A stretch of 64,000 bases of DNA from Oscheius sp. JU75 (lineage: Eukaryota; Nematoda; Chromadorea; Rhabditida; Rhabditidae): positions 1,674,001 to 1,738,000 of the forward strand of contig JASJZC010000005.1 of the NCBI GenBank assembly GCA_037178855.1, written 5' to 3'. Under the pieces are notes generated by a model. It was not told the DNA's origin. It made no database searches and saw only the letters and a program-made list of their open reading frames with translations. The translations under genes were made by a program, and so were the position numbers. Within the stretch, counting starts at the first letter, position 1. Each line of letters opens with the position of its first letter. Shown piece after piece: positions 1 to 12,654 of the stretch.

Positions 1-2255
1 TTCAAAACAGCAGTTTTTTTGGGTGGAATATGGGAGGGTAGAATTGAAACCGAAACTTTCCTGAACAGGTCTGTAGTGAAGAAAATTTTGTTCTTCCTGT
101 CTCGTTTTTGTTGTACAAAAATTCCTAGCGTCCAAACGTTCAGTTTATTTTGTGACACGAATCCGAATTGTTTCCAAGCGAACGGTCCGCTCCTCTTATT
201 AGCAACTTATCGTCTCTTGATTCCCATACAGGAAAGGCAGATAGTTGTTACTACCTGAACTGAACTCTTCATTTGAATATCTTTGTTTCACCAAGGCATG
301 TAAGGAAAAATGTTCTGCTGGTAAAATTCTTTTGATAGAGTGGAAGCTGTCACTGTTCTTAGCTCTATCCGTTTCCAAAGAAAATCTCCATAGGCATATG
401 TTTCAACAAGAAGTATAAGATTGACTGGTAGCAGTTCTCACTTTGACCGGAAGGGGAACCATAATTTTTTAAGTTTTGTCTTACGCTCATGTACTGTTAC
501 AGAAGATAATCTCAGTTTGTACATTTCATACGACTTCTTATATTTCACCAAGGTGCCAGTACAGTTTAGAAATAGGATCGTGATGCTTCTTGTATCTTCC
601 ACCCGTCACCCGTCTGAGCACTTACGAACTATTCTCTCATTCTCAGTTTCGCAATTCAGCTCCTGCTCTCCTTGTGACTCATCAAATTGAGAGAATGAGC
701 GATCACCAGTGCAAATAGTCATTGCGTCGCGCTCTATCTCTCTCTCTCTCTCTGCTCCCGCCCCAATCTCTGGCTCTCTCCGCTTTTTCGCCACATGGCC
801 CCGACCCTTCGCCCGCTAGCCGACAGAAAGGTCGCCTGATTTCTCTTCCCGCACCATCCCCTAGCTACTATCTCTGTTTCTCCTTCCAGAGATTTTTCTC
901 TCGGGCGGGGCGGGGAATTTTATTGGGCGTGAGAGAGCGATCTTGACGCGGGATAGATCGCTATCGATTTTTTGAGAGAGGCCGCTTTTCCCGAAGATCC
1001 GCTTCTGTTTAAAGCCGACCAGATCTCTTTCTCTCCTCTCCAAGTGTTCAACATATCACTGTTCTGTGAAACAAAAAAGTTCCGTGACTTCCTTTCAACA
1101 ACGCTGCGTCTTTAAATTTTCAGACTCGCGCCTCTTTTGGATCATTCAATCTTCTAATTAATGAGTTTTTGTTTTTTTGTGGATAGGACATTTTTGGAGC
1201 CCAAAATCCCGGGTTACAAGTCTCATTGTTTTCGGTTCACTACACACTACAAGTTCTGTGAAAAAATAGTTTCACCCTCGCTTAGCTACTTTCAAGAATA
1301 ACACTCGCTTAGCAACTTCCCGAGCGGTCATTAACGTATCAGTATTCTATGAAAGGAAATAGTTCCGTGACCTCCCTTCGACGGCGTTGGATTTTTCAGT
1401 TTTCGGATATTATCAGTTTCGCTCCCTAAACAGTGCTTCCGGGTAGTTTACCAGAAACATTTTGCGCCGAAAACATCCCAAGTTAGTTTTTTTTATCCAT
1501 CCGATAACAAAAACGTTGATCCTTCTCTGCGCCCATTACACCAATTCTCGTCTCTTTTTGCACGGCTTGAACTCTGTCAATCAAGCTGTCAGCACTCAAC
1601 GACCTTCCTTCATGGTAGGCCATTCAAATGTTATAAAACACGAAAATTGGTTTCTTTGCTTATCTTCTTCTCCTTTTCTGGATTTATTTTAGTGCTTCCG
1701 CAGACGGTTCTTTGCTTTTTTGAACGGTAGCAAATATCAAAAAGAGGTGCCGGTCCCACAGTCTATTCAAATTGCTGCATACAGATTGTACGAATCGTGT
1801 TCACCTCTACTGTTCCGCTCTATACTCATTGCTGAAACACAGAATTCTTGCTTGATTGAAATCTCACTTTGAACAAACATTGAAAGCTTCCAATGTTTGG
1901 ATCAAACTTTTTTTTGTGTTTCGTCGAGTAGCCAGTGTGTTATCGAAAATGGTATTATGATAAGAAAATTTCTAGTTTTTTTTTCGTCCGAAAAAAGATA
2001 GCCTGAATACGTTCCACCGTATTCCAGAATCATATACTTTACCTATAACATTTTACAACACCACCGATGATTTTCTCAGAAAGCTGACTCAACTCCACCA
2101 AATTATGTCGTCACGGCCTTTGGCGAGAACTTTACCGCCTCTTCTCTCTGCCGATGTCTCATGTTACACCTACACAGCCATTCTCTCTCCTACCCTTTGT
2201 TCTTCGCTTATATGCGTTGCCGCAATCAATTTCTCATATGGAATTTTAGGGGTAA
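1..2255. other. Upstream non-coding region, no gene recognised
   Basis: No open frame here resembles a protein I know. There is a short (CT)n run at about 732-753 inside a GC-richer stretch (about 770-1000). A diverged direct repeat of about 75 bp occurs at about 1047-1124 and 1332-1402, both copies containing a 'tagttccgtgac'-like core. The region may contain the promoter or a 5' untranslated exon of the TLC-domain gene that starts at 2256, but nothing proves it. Confidence 0.5.
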
Positions 2256-5095
2256 ATGGCGCCTGTGGAGACGATTCCGGCGGCTGCCGTCACCAAACAG
2301 TTCCAGCTGTTTTCCGTCGATAATAATACGGGTTTAGGCATCAATGGTGAGTCAGCCTTGACCTTCAAATTTCCACAATACTTAGGCTTTGATTTGAGTG
2401 AAACATTAACGTTTCGGTAGGTTTGAGAATGGAATTGATGTGCTCTGATGAACAATCAAAGGTTTTTCTTGACAGAACTATTCTTAGGTTTCCAGTGAAA
2501 CAAAAAAGTTTGATGCGATAGAATTTTCAATTTTATCACCTGGAACTGGTGCTGAGAATATTAAAGCGTTCTGTCGACTACTTTTATAGATTCAGAGGAA
2601 AAAACTGTAAAAACTTGATGCCAGGCGAAAAGAGTCAGAGAAAAAAGTCCTTCCAGTGATTTTATTTAATATTAGCAGTGAAAAAAGTTCAGTTTTGCAG
2701 TTTTCTTTAGTTTGTGTCAGAGTAGAGTTTTAAGCCAATTCACTACGGTACAAAGCATTAAAAGAGCATTTTCAAACATCTTTAGAGTTTTTAAAACATA
2801 GAAGGTCTGATAAGGTGAAGCACTATGTAAGGATATTCTACCCTTACAATGGGCAAAAATTGCTCATCTGGTCTTTCATACATTGGCAAAAACAAGAGAA
2901 GATCTGTAAAAATTAATAGGTTTCAGTATTTTGGAAAATGCAGAGCATCTCTTGAACTGATTAAGGGACACATTATGAGCTGCTGTTACGCATTCAGTGA
3001 AATAAAACAACGAAAAGAAAAGAAAAAAGCAGATTTTGAAGAGATACAGACATTTTCAGCCGTGTTTCATGTCAGTAAGCAAAAATGTATTGTTTCTAGA
3101 TGGGGCAGAATGGCGTTACCCAGCCTGGACTTATATGACATCTCTTGACGTCGTCGTTCCCCTAGTCACCTATATCGTTCTCTGGTACTCGGTCAACCTC
3201 GTCGTCACGGCCCATTGCTGGACGACGTGGCAGGAAGGAATCCGCCGAAAGAGACTCATCAACCTTACAACCTCTTTGATCCATTCCACTGTAAGTTTCC
3301 CGAATTTGAGACGTGTTTGCGCAGATGTTTTTCGACTGTCTACTCTTCGTGGGTTCGTCCGGGCATGTGTTTCAATATGGCGTGGGGAGGGGGTTAGAGA
3401 TGGGAAATTGAAAACCGTACTTTGACTTGTTGATTTTTTTTATCTTCTGGATAAAAATATAGCAACTTTCAAAAAGCAAGCAAAACAGATTTCAAAACTT
3501 GTACAGGGCGCAGTTACATTTGTTTATGTTTCATCTTCTTGTTCAGAGACTAGTCATCTGTCGGGAAAAATAAGAATAGTTTATGATATGCAACAGAGTT
3601 TCTATACGGATTCCGCGGATATTGAAATTATCAAATTAGGCAACTGAAGAAGTCCTGAATGGAAAAATATAAGTCTTGTTTCACTATCATTTTAGGTCTC
3701 GAGCGTCCTGCTGCTCGTTTTCTTCTTCCGCAACACGCGTCTCATGTTCGAGTCTCCACTCCACTTTTATGACTACCTCAACTCCCAAGTCATTCTCCTC
3801 TCCGTCGGCTACTTCATCTACGACGGCTTCGACATGGTCATCAATGACAAGTAGGCTATATCTGAGAATTGAAACCAAAGGGAACATCCTAGGATTTCCA
3901 TCGTTACGGGTGTTCTTCTCGTTCATCACACTGCCTCAATCTTCGTCTTCTCAGCTGCTATTGCCTCGAAAAAGTTCCTTCTTTACGCCTTCTGGGCTCT
4001 TCTTATGGAGGTAACTTTTTATTATTTTGTCGAAACACATCATGAAAGTCAAATGGCCGAGAAAAATTTCGACTGGAACTAAAGCAACACTTGAAACAAA
4101 ACACCCACTTTGTTGGATGAGGCATTCTCCATAGGTGAACAAAAAAAACTTTTGTGGAAAGTCAGAATTTTTTGTTTATCCAAGCACTGGGCAGGATCGA
4201 ACTGTGAATCCTTTTTTGAAAATATTGAAGAGAATAATGAAACCAAAATGTGTGCTTCTGTTGGAGGGGGGAACAAATCAAAATACGCAAGTATCTCGAA
4301 AAGCAAAAGGCTCACATTTTTCTTTCAATCCTCCAAACCCGTTTAGTAGATGTTTCTGTGCAAACCAAAAATGGGGCTGCCTTGAAGCATAGAAAGCTCA
4401 GATCTTTTTACCTCGTTCAGAAGGTAATATCCAAACGTTTATACAATCCGAAACCTGTGGTCGGCTACCGTAGAAAACGTAGAAAAAAGGCCTCCCAAAT
4501 ACTTTGTTCGGCTCATCTTTTTGGGAGAAATATTTTGATTTTGTTCATTACATCGATTCAACGGGTTACGCCAGTCACTAGCGAGTGAACGTGAAAGAAA
4601 AAAGTGGTCAGATAGTGCAAACCCAATCAACAGCCTAGTTTTATATTTTCCAAAACAAAAAACCTCACCTGTTCCAGGTCAACTCGATCTTCCTCCACGC
4701 GCGCTCAATTCTGCATCAGAGCAAGCTCTCCACGACGTCCTGCATCGCCTTGACCAACATCGTCCGTTATTGCAATCTCGGAACTTTTGTCATCTTTCGC
4801 TTCGGAGTCCAGTTCTGGCTGACCGGCTGGGCTTGGGTCAACCGCAACAACATGCACATGTAGGTCCTTTCTCCGTTCTTTGGGATATTCTGGCTTCAGC
4901 TTCTATATGTACATCGCCTTCGGCGGCGGCTGTCTTTTCCTTCTCATCAATTTGGGCATCTTCTTGCGCATTCTCCACAGTGACGGCTTCCTTCTGAGCT
5001 CTGTGGTCCAGAGAGAAAAGCTCGATTCGCTACTGGAAGACAACGATTTCGATGTGGATGTGCAAACGAGGGAAAAGAAGGAACTTCTGATGTGA
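2256..5095 (+). CDS. TLC-domain multipass membrane protein, TLCD1/2 type
   Basis: Six exons: 2256-2346, 3100-3290, 3696-3850, 3893-4010, 4678-4859, 4900-5095; 310 aa, phase kept throughout. The protein has several hydrophobic segments and TRAM-LAG1-CLN8 (TLC) features: NLTTSLIHSTVSS, SVGYFIYDGFDM, GVLLVHHTASI with the paired histidines, and MEVNSIFLHARSIL. That order matches the TLCD1/TLCD2 family (FLD-1 in C. elegans), which sits in the plasma membrane and limits incorporation of long polyunsaturated acyl chains into phosphatidylethanolamines; function here is inferred from family. The C-terminal tail is acidic (LLEDNDFDVDV) and cytosolic-looking. The last intron is only 40 nt and is required because the unspliced frame stops at once after exon 5. 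The start is the first ATG of the exon, followed by a good GTGAGT donor. Confidence 0.85.
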
Positions 5096-5760
5096 TTCTG
5101 GAGCAAACGGGTCCTTTTGAAACATATGATCTTGCCATATATAATCTCTTTGTCTGTCTCTCTCTCTGTGATGCATAGTATCCAAATTTGTCGTGGAAGC
5201 TCTATGAATGTGTTACGATTTGTATGCTGAAGCACAATAATATACGCACATGATTGCCGTTCAACAGTGCTAGTTTCTATAAGCTGGTGAAACATGGGAA
5301 AATCTAGCGAGGTGCATAGCCAATGAAACAGTCGATTCTACAAAGATAGCATTTCAGGCTTTGAGTTAACGGAGGAAAGCGATTATCAGATTTCGGTCCA
5401 ACAGTGCTAGTTTGCAGTTATTATTTTAGTGTTATATAATCTGGGCTGGTGAAATACAAAAACCCCCCTCTACCAGCACAGTATCTCGAGCTTGCAGAAT
5501 TTGTTAGAATTTGTTTTTTTCCTTCGCCTCAAAGGGGAACCTTCATATTCGGAAGATGCTAGTTATTATGAGCTGGTGAAACATAAAAACAAAACTGTTT
5601 CAAAGATACAGAACGTTCAATAGTTTTCGGTTCTATAAGTATGAGTCGATTTTGACAAAGCGCTCGACTGACTAAAACATAAATTGGTTCTGATAATTAC
5701 TGAGTCGCCTTTGCGTAGTTTTGGCTCGTTAGCAACCGTACCCCTGGACCAGCGACGTGT
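5096..5760. repeat. Intergenic stretch with dispersed short repeats
   Basis: No gene seen. The phrase 'agtgctagtt' followed a little later by 'gctggtgaaac' occurs around 5265-5295 and 5405-5455, with a partial copy around 5555-5585, suggesting a decayed short tandem duplication. It lies between the TLC-domain gene and a retrotransposon tail. Confidence 0.35.
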
Positions 5761-5764
5761 CATC

Positions 5765-5949
5765 GGAAGGCCCCGTATGAGATGATCTAAGGAGAGCATC
5801 CGAGAGGATTGGAAGAGCCCCGCAACATGAATGCGAGCGGCAAGATTGGACGGCGAAGAGTGAGTTCGAGCCATGGGGGTGGCAAGGGACCCAATCTAGG
5901 AAACCCCTTTGATACCGTCAAATAAATGTAAATGTAAATGTAAATGTAA
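5765..5949 (+). mobile_element. 3' end remnant of a non-LTR (RTE/jockey-like) retrotransposon
   Basis: In one frame the DNA reads GRPRMR, then W/TGA, then KESIREDWKSPAT, W/TGA, MRAARLDGEE, W/TGA, VRAMGVARDP and a stop at 5897-5899. This is the usual C-terminal tail of non-LTR reverse transcriptases (GRPxxRW....W...A..R..W), with three expected tryptophan codons each changed from TGG to TGA. It is followed by a short 3' region and a (TGTAAA)n tail at about 5925-5949, typical of RTE-type 3' ends. The 5' part is absent, so this is a dead, 5'-truncated copy. Superfamily assignment is by motif only. Confidence 0.65.
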
Positions 5950-5984
5950 ACTACACAAACTTGATAAACAAAAAAAGCAAAGCT

Positions 5985-6680
5985 TTATTCTCTAAAACAC
6001 TTTCTGAAGAAAATTACCAATCTGGCAAGTCAAAGGATTAGGGTGCCACTTCTACCATCGACTTCTCTGGTGACACCTCGTCTCTCCTGACTCTCTTCGC
6101 AGGTAGGCTACTCTCACTGTCCACTGTTACTGTTACTGTTCCAGATGTTCCAGATCCTGTCACTGTCCCCATCATTACCAGCTACTATTCTGCTCCTCCT
6201 CTCTTCTACAATGGAATCTCGTCTCACAAAAACAAAAAGCCAAGTTTTGTTTTCTACAACTTTATGAAAAGTTCGCCCTATTAGACAAGTTTCCAATCTG
6301 ACTAGTCAAATACTTGGGGCCATTTCTACCATCAACTCTGGCGACACCTCGTTTCTCGACTATTTTCACAGGTAGGCTACTCTCACTGTTCACTGTTACT
6401 GTCACTGTTCCAGATGTCCTAGACCCTCTCCGTCTCTGCCACTTTCTGCCATGCTCTTTCTCTTTGGAACCTCGTCTTTCGACTCTCTTCACAGGTAGTC
6501 TATTCACCCTGTCCACTGTTTTTTTTCTCACAACTCTCACTGTTCAAGATGGTTCATGCCTTGTCTCTGTCAGCTCCCCACCTCTCCGTTCTTCAATGTA
6601 ATCGTCTCTCTTGACTCTTTTCACAGGTATGCTATTCCCTCTGTCCTTGTTCTTGTTTCCTGTCACTGTCTCTCTGATCC
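5985..6680. repeat. Diverged tandem repeats with a ~50-bp core
   Basis: A core beginning 'cctcgtctctcgactc' and running through 'ttcacaggtaggctactc' into 'tcactgt' recurs at about 6078-6130, 6347-6398, 6469-6520 and 6600-6650. The first two units also share about 130 bp of flanking sequence (aagct/ttgttttctaaaac..., ctggcaagtcaa). Open frames on both strands through the array are products of the repeat; none looks like a folded protein. Confidence 0.5.
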
Positions 6681-7039
6681 ATACTAGTTGGAAAAGGGGC
6701 TTAGTTCTGCTCTTTGAAGCCATTAAACGTCGAAATGTCGTATCTCGAACATCTTTTTTTTCGGTAGGCAACTTCCAAAAAAAGCGATTTGACATTCCAA
6801 TTTTTGTTGTTCCACTAGGTTGTGCGTCTACGAGTTTTGCGGACGATATGGATTTCTTGAACTTAATACCATATATTATAAATGTTTCAAACGATTGGGA
6901 AAGGTGGGAGTTCCGTTTTACCTATGTTGGGCTGGAGGTTAAAGTGATAAAAAAATTGACCAAGCAATCCAAAGTTTTGGTAGCATAAATTGAACACCAT
7001 AAACTCTTCATTATCTCTTTCTCTAGAAACACAGAAACT

Positions 7040-8297
7040 TTATGGACATATTGCTTCCATGCAGTTGACCTCTGTGACTATTCTCATCCCATCATAAACC
7101 CAAACTCCATTTGTACACACCACTGGAGCAATCACATTCTGAATGTTCCGCTCTCTTTTTCACTAAAAAACTAGGAAACCTGTGAGAAGCCCTCGTTCTC
7201 CCTGGGACCTCCTTCGCCCAGGTTGAACTGCATGAATGAGTAGAATCCATCCTGGGCATTGCATACTACGCTCATAGTGAAACAGCCAGTTATCGGATCG
7301 ACCATAATTTCCCTAGAATTGTGAAACATTAAAATTGTTTTCGAAGAGGACGGCTTACGTGCGACTGCTGGAAGTACTTCCTGGAGTCGCGCCCGCCGGG
7401 GTGAAGGTGATCTGTGAGGCTGTGCAGGAAGTGCAACTTGCTGAAAGCTGTTTTTATTTTAGGTAAACTACAAAAACCGATAATTTATTCCCCATGTATC
7501 TGTCAGTTTGTCCCAAACTCAGCATTTTTGTACAACTCTGTCAGTCTGCCCCTACCAAATCCTATCCACCTGTTCTCCTCCTATTCTGTCAATGTTTCAG
7601 CTCCTGGTCATGTGGATACGTCTCCTCCTAATTCCGTGCCCCACACCGTTCCAAACGTTTCACCACTTCCCCCTAAATATCAACCTTGACGAACGTCTGT
7701 GACAATCGTGATCTGTCTGTCTCTCACATCAGAATCGAACCTGAAATGACCATCAGCCTATCAGACTGTCATTAACCAAAGCTTCTCACTCTGTCCTCTA
7801 CTATTTCCCTCAGTGTTTCAGCTCCTGGTCATGTAAGTCTGTACTCTCCTAATCCTGTCCAGCTCATCCTCTCTAATCGTTTTACTCTGTTCCCTAAACA
7901 CAAACTGTCCAGATATCCACCTGTAAGACTCTGATCCTGTTTCTGTCAACCTGTCCTTCCTCTAGTTCTGTCCTCAATCTCTCAGATTCTAGTCGTAATC
8001 CTGTCCCTGCCGAATTACAAAAAGGAGCAACGTTCCGCGGGAAAAGCGAACACGGTCTTTTCCACTTTCGTATACTAGCATTTTTGTTTCACAAATTTTG
8101 AAACATATTGGTTAAAGAAATAGATATTACCATGGCATCAAATTTCCTAGACTGCACTTACTCGTGGTGGTCGTAGTCGTTATTGTAGTGGTCGTAGTGA
8201 CCGAGCTGGAGGTTGTTGTGGCTGTTCCACCTCCAGAAGTGGCTATACAGCTGGATCCGTACCTGTACAGCAACATCAAAGCTACAAGAACTCGCAT
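7040..8297 (-). CDS. C6-domain secreted protein
   Basis: Minus-strand exons 8297-8162, 7440-7359, 7312-7180, 7138-7040; 149 aa, phases consistent. The product has a hydrophobic N-terminus (MRVLVALMLL), a GGGTATTT...TTTTT threonine-rich linker, then the nematode C6 pattern (PF01681 type): SCTSCTASQITFTP, DPITGCFTMSVVCN, FNLGEGGP, VVCTNGVWVYDG, VNCMEAICP. C6 proteins are Caenorhabditis/nematode secreted proteins of unknown function with six to seven conserved cysteines; this one fits family length for a single-domain member. Intron 1 is long and pyrimidine-rich with CCTGTC-type low-complexity sequence. Intron 3 (about 41 nt) uses a weak GTTTCC donor; without it the frame stops two codons later and the last two cysteine blocks are lost, so splicing is well supported. 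Confidence 0.8.
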
Positions 8298-8368
8298 TTC
8301 TGAAACATTTTCACTTGGGAAGTTCAGTAGACTGAAATAGATTAGCAATCTTGACTGTATGAAGGTTT

Positions 8369-9285
8369 ACTAGGGAAGGGTTTTAGTTGCCCGCGGGATA
8401 CCGAGACGAGGTAGGTGTCATTCGAAAGGGCATCGAAAATGATGGTGTTTCTCAAATTTTCAGCTGCGGAATGGATGTCCGCTGTCCTCTGGAGCTTTTC
8501 CCGTTTCCAGATTTTAGGCTGAATTTGCGCTCTTGGACTTGGATATCCAGTGCTTCTCTTCAAGTGGTGCAGTGCCTAAGCGCTCCGCTGAAAGACTTTT
8601 GGTTTTTGGTTCGAATCCTCTCTTCGGAAAACATTTTTATTTACTCATTTCAAGAGTATTTAGTTTCTATCATTGCTTTTTTTTACTGATAAAAGCTAGA
8701 ATATCTTTATAGTCGACCCTTTCACTTACTGAGTACAAAAATCCCTTTTTCGGATAGCACTGTGACGACCAGTATCGCACAATTTCACAGCCACTTTGAC
8801 TAAAGAAAAAAAGTTGTAGCCCTTGATCTGTTCTACAACTTTGCAAAGTATAGCCAGGCCGGAAAAGAATTTCTTCGTCCCGAAAAACGGATTTGAACGC
8901 GCGAACTATATCAGAAAAAAGTTAGGAAATGGGAAGGTCGACTATAAAGATATTCTAGCTTTTATCAGTAAAAAAAAAGCATTGGTAGAAGCTAAATACT
9001 CTTGAAATGAGTAAATAAAAATGTTTTCCGAAGAGAGGATTCGAACCAAAAACCAAAAGTCTTTCAGCGGAGCGCTTAGGCACTGCACCACTTGAAAAGA
9101 AGCACTGGATATCCAAGCCCAAGAGCGCAAATTCAGCCCAAAATCTGGAAACGGGAAAAGCTCCAGAGGACAGCAGACATCCATTCCGCAGCTGAAAATT
9201 TGGGAAACACCATCATTTTCGATGCCCTTTCGAATGACACCTACCTCGTCTCGGTATCCCGCGGGCAACTAAAACCCTTCCCTAG
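8369..9285. mobile_element. Foldback element: ~350-bp inverted arms carrying a tRNA-like sequence
   Basis: The segment 8369-8718 is repeated in reverse complement at about 8934-9285 with over 90% identity by eye, separated by about 215 bp. Each arm contains a tRNA-like stretch: an A-box-like 'gtggtgcagtgcctaagcg' and a B-box 'ggttcgaatcc' about 45 bp further on. The outer ends carry 'ccctagt' / 'actaggg'. The nearly identical open frames seen on opposite strands are mirror images of the arms, not genes. The unpaired centre (8719-8933) is AT-rich and contains a short 'aaagttgtagcccttgatctgttctacaacttt' hairpin-like sequence. Confidence 0.8.
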
Positions 9286-11817
9286 TGACGACGGTATCCT
9301 TGAAACTACAATGAAGCGATGAAACAATATAAGTACCAATCAAACTTCTGTACACCGTCATTTTTGGGTTAGTATAGAATTCAAACTTGTTCACTTTTCA
9401 CGACTTTTGTTGGATTTACCCTTGAAAATTTTGATGTAAACTCTACTGGAACTTGAAAACCGAACAATGCGGGCCAGAAAGGTAGAAGTTTTCGGGGTGA
9501 GCTATTACATGAAAAAAGCAATGTTCAAAATTTAACAAACTATTTGTCCATTTGTTTTGTTAAGATAATGTTTCATGAAGACTGTAGAGCGGTGCTCAAG
9601 ACGTTTCAACACTTCGTATCTCGAGATATCTCGCCAAAAACCGATCTCTGATATTATTCTCTCCATCCATTACCCCTACCCAGTTCAAAAAACCTGTCTA
9701 TTGTCTCAAAGTAGCCTCTTCATTCTTTGACGCATTAAACTGGATCAAAATCTGGTAACATTAGTGAGCGGGAGAACTGTGACTCTTGACAGTGACGCGG
9801 AAAACTGGATTCGGGAAGGGGGAAAAGTAACGGTCGAGAGGACAAAGGACAAAGGACGAGGAGGATTTGTGGGAATGGGAACAGAATACAGAGACTATCT
9901 ATCAGGCTTCGGGAAGCTTCTTTTGACATCGGACGACTACCAAGGGGTCAGGGCGGACAAACTTGAAGAAATGTAAATTTTGCTGGCTAATTTTTTGAAA
10001 CAAAACTGATTGGAATGCAATAACAGTAGATCAGTTTCATGAGTTCTTTATATCCAAACCCATAAAAGGAAGACTGTGAACTTTGATTTCGTTTTGATAA
10101 AGGGAGGAGCTCAAAAAAATTGTATTTTTTTGTTTCATCTATGACTGCTAAGGTACTGGAGATCATTGGAAGTGTTCCATGAAGAGAAAACAAGCAGAGG
10201 TGAGGGATTCGTATGCCTATCGTGTGCCGGGGTTATGGAGGATTGAATAATTTTTTATGTGACAGGTCCTTTCAGCAATCAGCAAACCTTTTTAGTTCAC
10301 CAATCTGTTGGCTCTTTCCTTTGTTGCTTTGTGAGGCATTTGAAGCATTCGAGTTCTTTCAATTGAATAACAGTAACAGCTGAATCCGAAGCGATCGAAC
10401 TGAACTCTTTTCAAATATTTCCAGCGCACTGTATAGGAAACTAGCACATTGCTTATCTAGTAATTGTGTAATGAAGAGACGTAATAAGATAGATGTTTCG
10501 CAAAGTAAACGAGGACCAGTACCTTTATGTTTTCAACAGTAGCGCATCTAGGATATTTGGCTCGTTTTTAGGATATAACTTTCAATAATGAAGAATAAAC
10601 GCATTGAAATGTCATAGGAAGAGGATGAGCACTTCGTGAAACATTCGATCGTCTTCACAAGAGTCTCGATCTGAGGGAGCTTATTAGGAGATCAAAGAAG
10701 GAAGGGACGAACACGTTTTTGAGAAAATAGTGTCCTACGAAAAGCGGCCTAGCGGTCACTCTTCTCGACCATTTACCGGTCCTCACAGCGAACACCTCCT
10801 CACGCGAAAATGGCTGCTGGGGGAACGGGAGAACGCTTGACCCGTTTGTGTTGCAATAGGAGGGATGAGTAGGAGAGGCAGTCAAGCTACAGTGGTCGTG
10901 GAAAAAAAGAACACAACATGTTCCTTGCTGTGTACAAGGGCAAAATGTAAAACACAGGAAGATCCAACTTGAAATCTTCCGTATCAAGATGAAACAAACT
11001 TTTTCTGGATACTGAATAAATTGTTTCTAGTTTTTTCCTACCGCAACTTGCAGAGTTTCTCTGATTCGAGAGCTGATCTTATAATGTACATGACATACAA
11101 AAAGACAATTTTCCACCCTGATTTCAATGCATTGTTCGAAAAGTGTAAGTTTAGGAATTTCTCTACTTGTGGGTTCAGCTCCGTCATGTTACAGAACGAA
11201 CTGCTAGTCAGCTTCAGGAAGTTTGTGAGGCTTAAAAAGAAAAGAGCCTGGCCGGACCAGAAGTTTTCCATCCGCTTTTCTAGGACTGAAACCTTGAAAA
11301 GGAGAACTGAATGTAGTGTCTTGAAAAGACCTGCTCGCCTTCAAATAGTTACAGAAATCATAATTACTATTTTTTTTGGTTTCAACGAAATCTGATATTC
11401 TCGTTGTAGTGCAGACATATGATTAACCCTTGGGTCTTTACTTGAAAAGATCGAACTAACTTCATATTTGTTTTTTTATGGGTGGTATGCTTTGCTATGT
11501 GAAACGAAGAAAAAGATTGCTTCATTCTGTTAGTAAAAGAACCCTGAGAGTATGGTGTCACAGAGCCGAGAAGACAATAAACACGAGCTAGTAGACTTAC
11601 GTTTCTTCTGAACTCAATTTTCAAACTTTATGCATCGTCCAAGTATGATTGCAACCCATGCAAACACGTTTTTGTTCATCGGCGAAACATAGAAATACGC
11701 TCTCTTCTTTCCCATTACCTGCTCTAATCGTTCCTATGAGGAATGATTTCCAATTTATGTTACTTTAAGAGAATCTCATAACCTTGTTTAGGATCATTTC
11801 CATGAAAAAGGAAAACT
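9286..11817. other. Intergenic region, no gene recognised
   Basis: Open frames exist (for example 9764-9976 on the plus strand, purine-rich and highly charged) but lack splice context or resemblance to known domains. The plus strand near 9770-9930 is strongly purine-biased, which alone can generate such a frame. I see no RNA gene or repeat with clear structure here. Confidence 0.4.
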
Positions 11818-12654
11818 TCACACATGAACATAGAGCTGCCTGTACTGTGGCTGCTCCTCAACTGTTCCTTCTACCGTATTCCCAGAAACTACTGTTTCAG
11901 AAGCATTGGATCTCGTCTCCTCATTGATTTCCACGGTCTCCTCGACCAACTTCTGCTCCACGTCTTCGTAATACGGAGGCGGCAGAGACAGCGAATCCTA
12001 AATTTTGTTTTTTGTTTCAATGAAACTATAAGATTCACGTCTCGAGCCTTGACATAGTCAGACTGTAATCGTCGTCTTTTCAGCTCGCGTTCTGATATAT
12101 GTCGCACTGGAAATCAAGAAAATATGAAACGGAGGAAAAATACAAACATCCGGCTTTGTAGATGGTCTGCATGACGAGGAAGTAGAGTCCGATGAGCAGA
12201 ATTGCAATGACGGCCGAGAGGGCGAAGCAGAAGGCCAGATACTGAAAAGGTATACATTTGCACGAGATAGGGAAACTGTGATTGAACTTGTGATTCAGCT
12301 ATTTCTTCCTGAAGTATTCAAGCATAGCAGCAAAAAGAAGAAGCTATGTGAAAAAGGTGCAACAGAAAAATGCTTAAATGGTATTGAGACATATTTTTGT
12401 TTAAACTTCGATCTATCTGGAGAACAGTCTGAACAGAAGTGCTCTTGTTAAGACTTTCATTGCTTTAGCTCAGGATTCGGGTTTGAAACTTTCCAAGTTT
12501 TAGTAAACAGATACAAACTACAGTTGTTCAATTTTTTTTTCGGAAAAGAATAATGTTCTGTTTCAATCAAGCTACATACCGAATCCGTATTCCGAGTCTG
12601 CTTAGAGGGAAAGGTGAAAGCGCTGTTCTTCACATTGATCGTGATGGGTTCCAT
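11818..12654 (-). CDS. Small single-pass membrane protein with PPPYYEDV tail
   Basis: Minus exons 12654-12580, 12241-12148, 12106-12027, 11997-11818; 142 aa with consistent phases. The N-terminus (about 25 aa) is polar, followed by one strong transmembrane segment (FCFALSAVIAILLIGLYFLV, about residues 28-48), a basic juxtamembrane stretch (ELKRRRLQSDYVKARD) and an acidic tail containing PPPYYEDVE. Positive residues on the tail side predict the tail is cytosolic. A PPxY-type motif could bind WW domains (inference). I do not recognise the family; small one-pass proteins with PPPYxxV tails are common in nematodes. Introns 2 and 3 are 41 and 29 nt; the latter is unusually short, but its removal is needed to join the basic region to the tail in frame. 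Confidence 0.6.

Noticed and set aside
6114-6795. Minus-strand basic frames with PVKRVERR repeats
   Set aside because: They follow the tandem repeat core in changing frames; looks like translation of a satellite.
8342-9322. Two nearly identical ~73-aa open frames on opposite strands (MKRSTGYPSPRAQ...)
   Set aside because: They are mirror images of the foldback arms and contain the tRNA-like sequence in the flank; no splice or start context supports a protein.
9764-9976. 70-aa charged frame in a purine-rich stretch
   Set aside because: Strand composition bias explains the open frame; no splice partners or homology seen.
10655-10987. 110-aa minus frame with cysteines
   Set aside because: No signal peptide, domain resemblance or coherent splice sites; judged chance.
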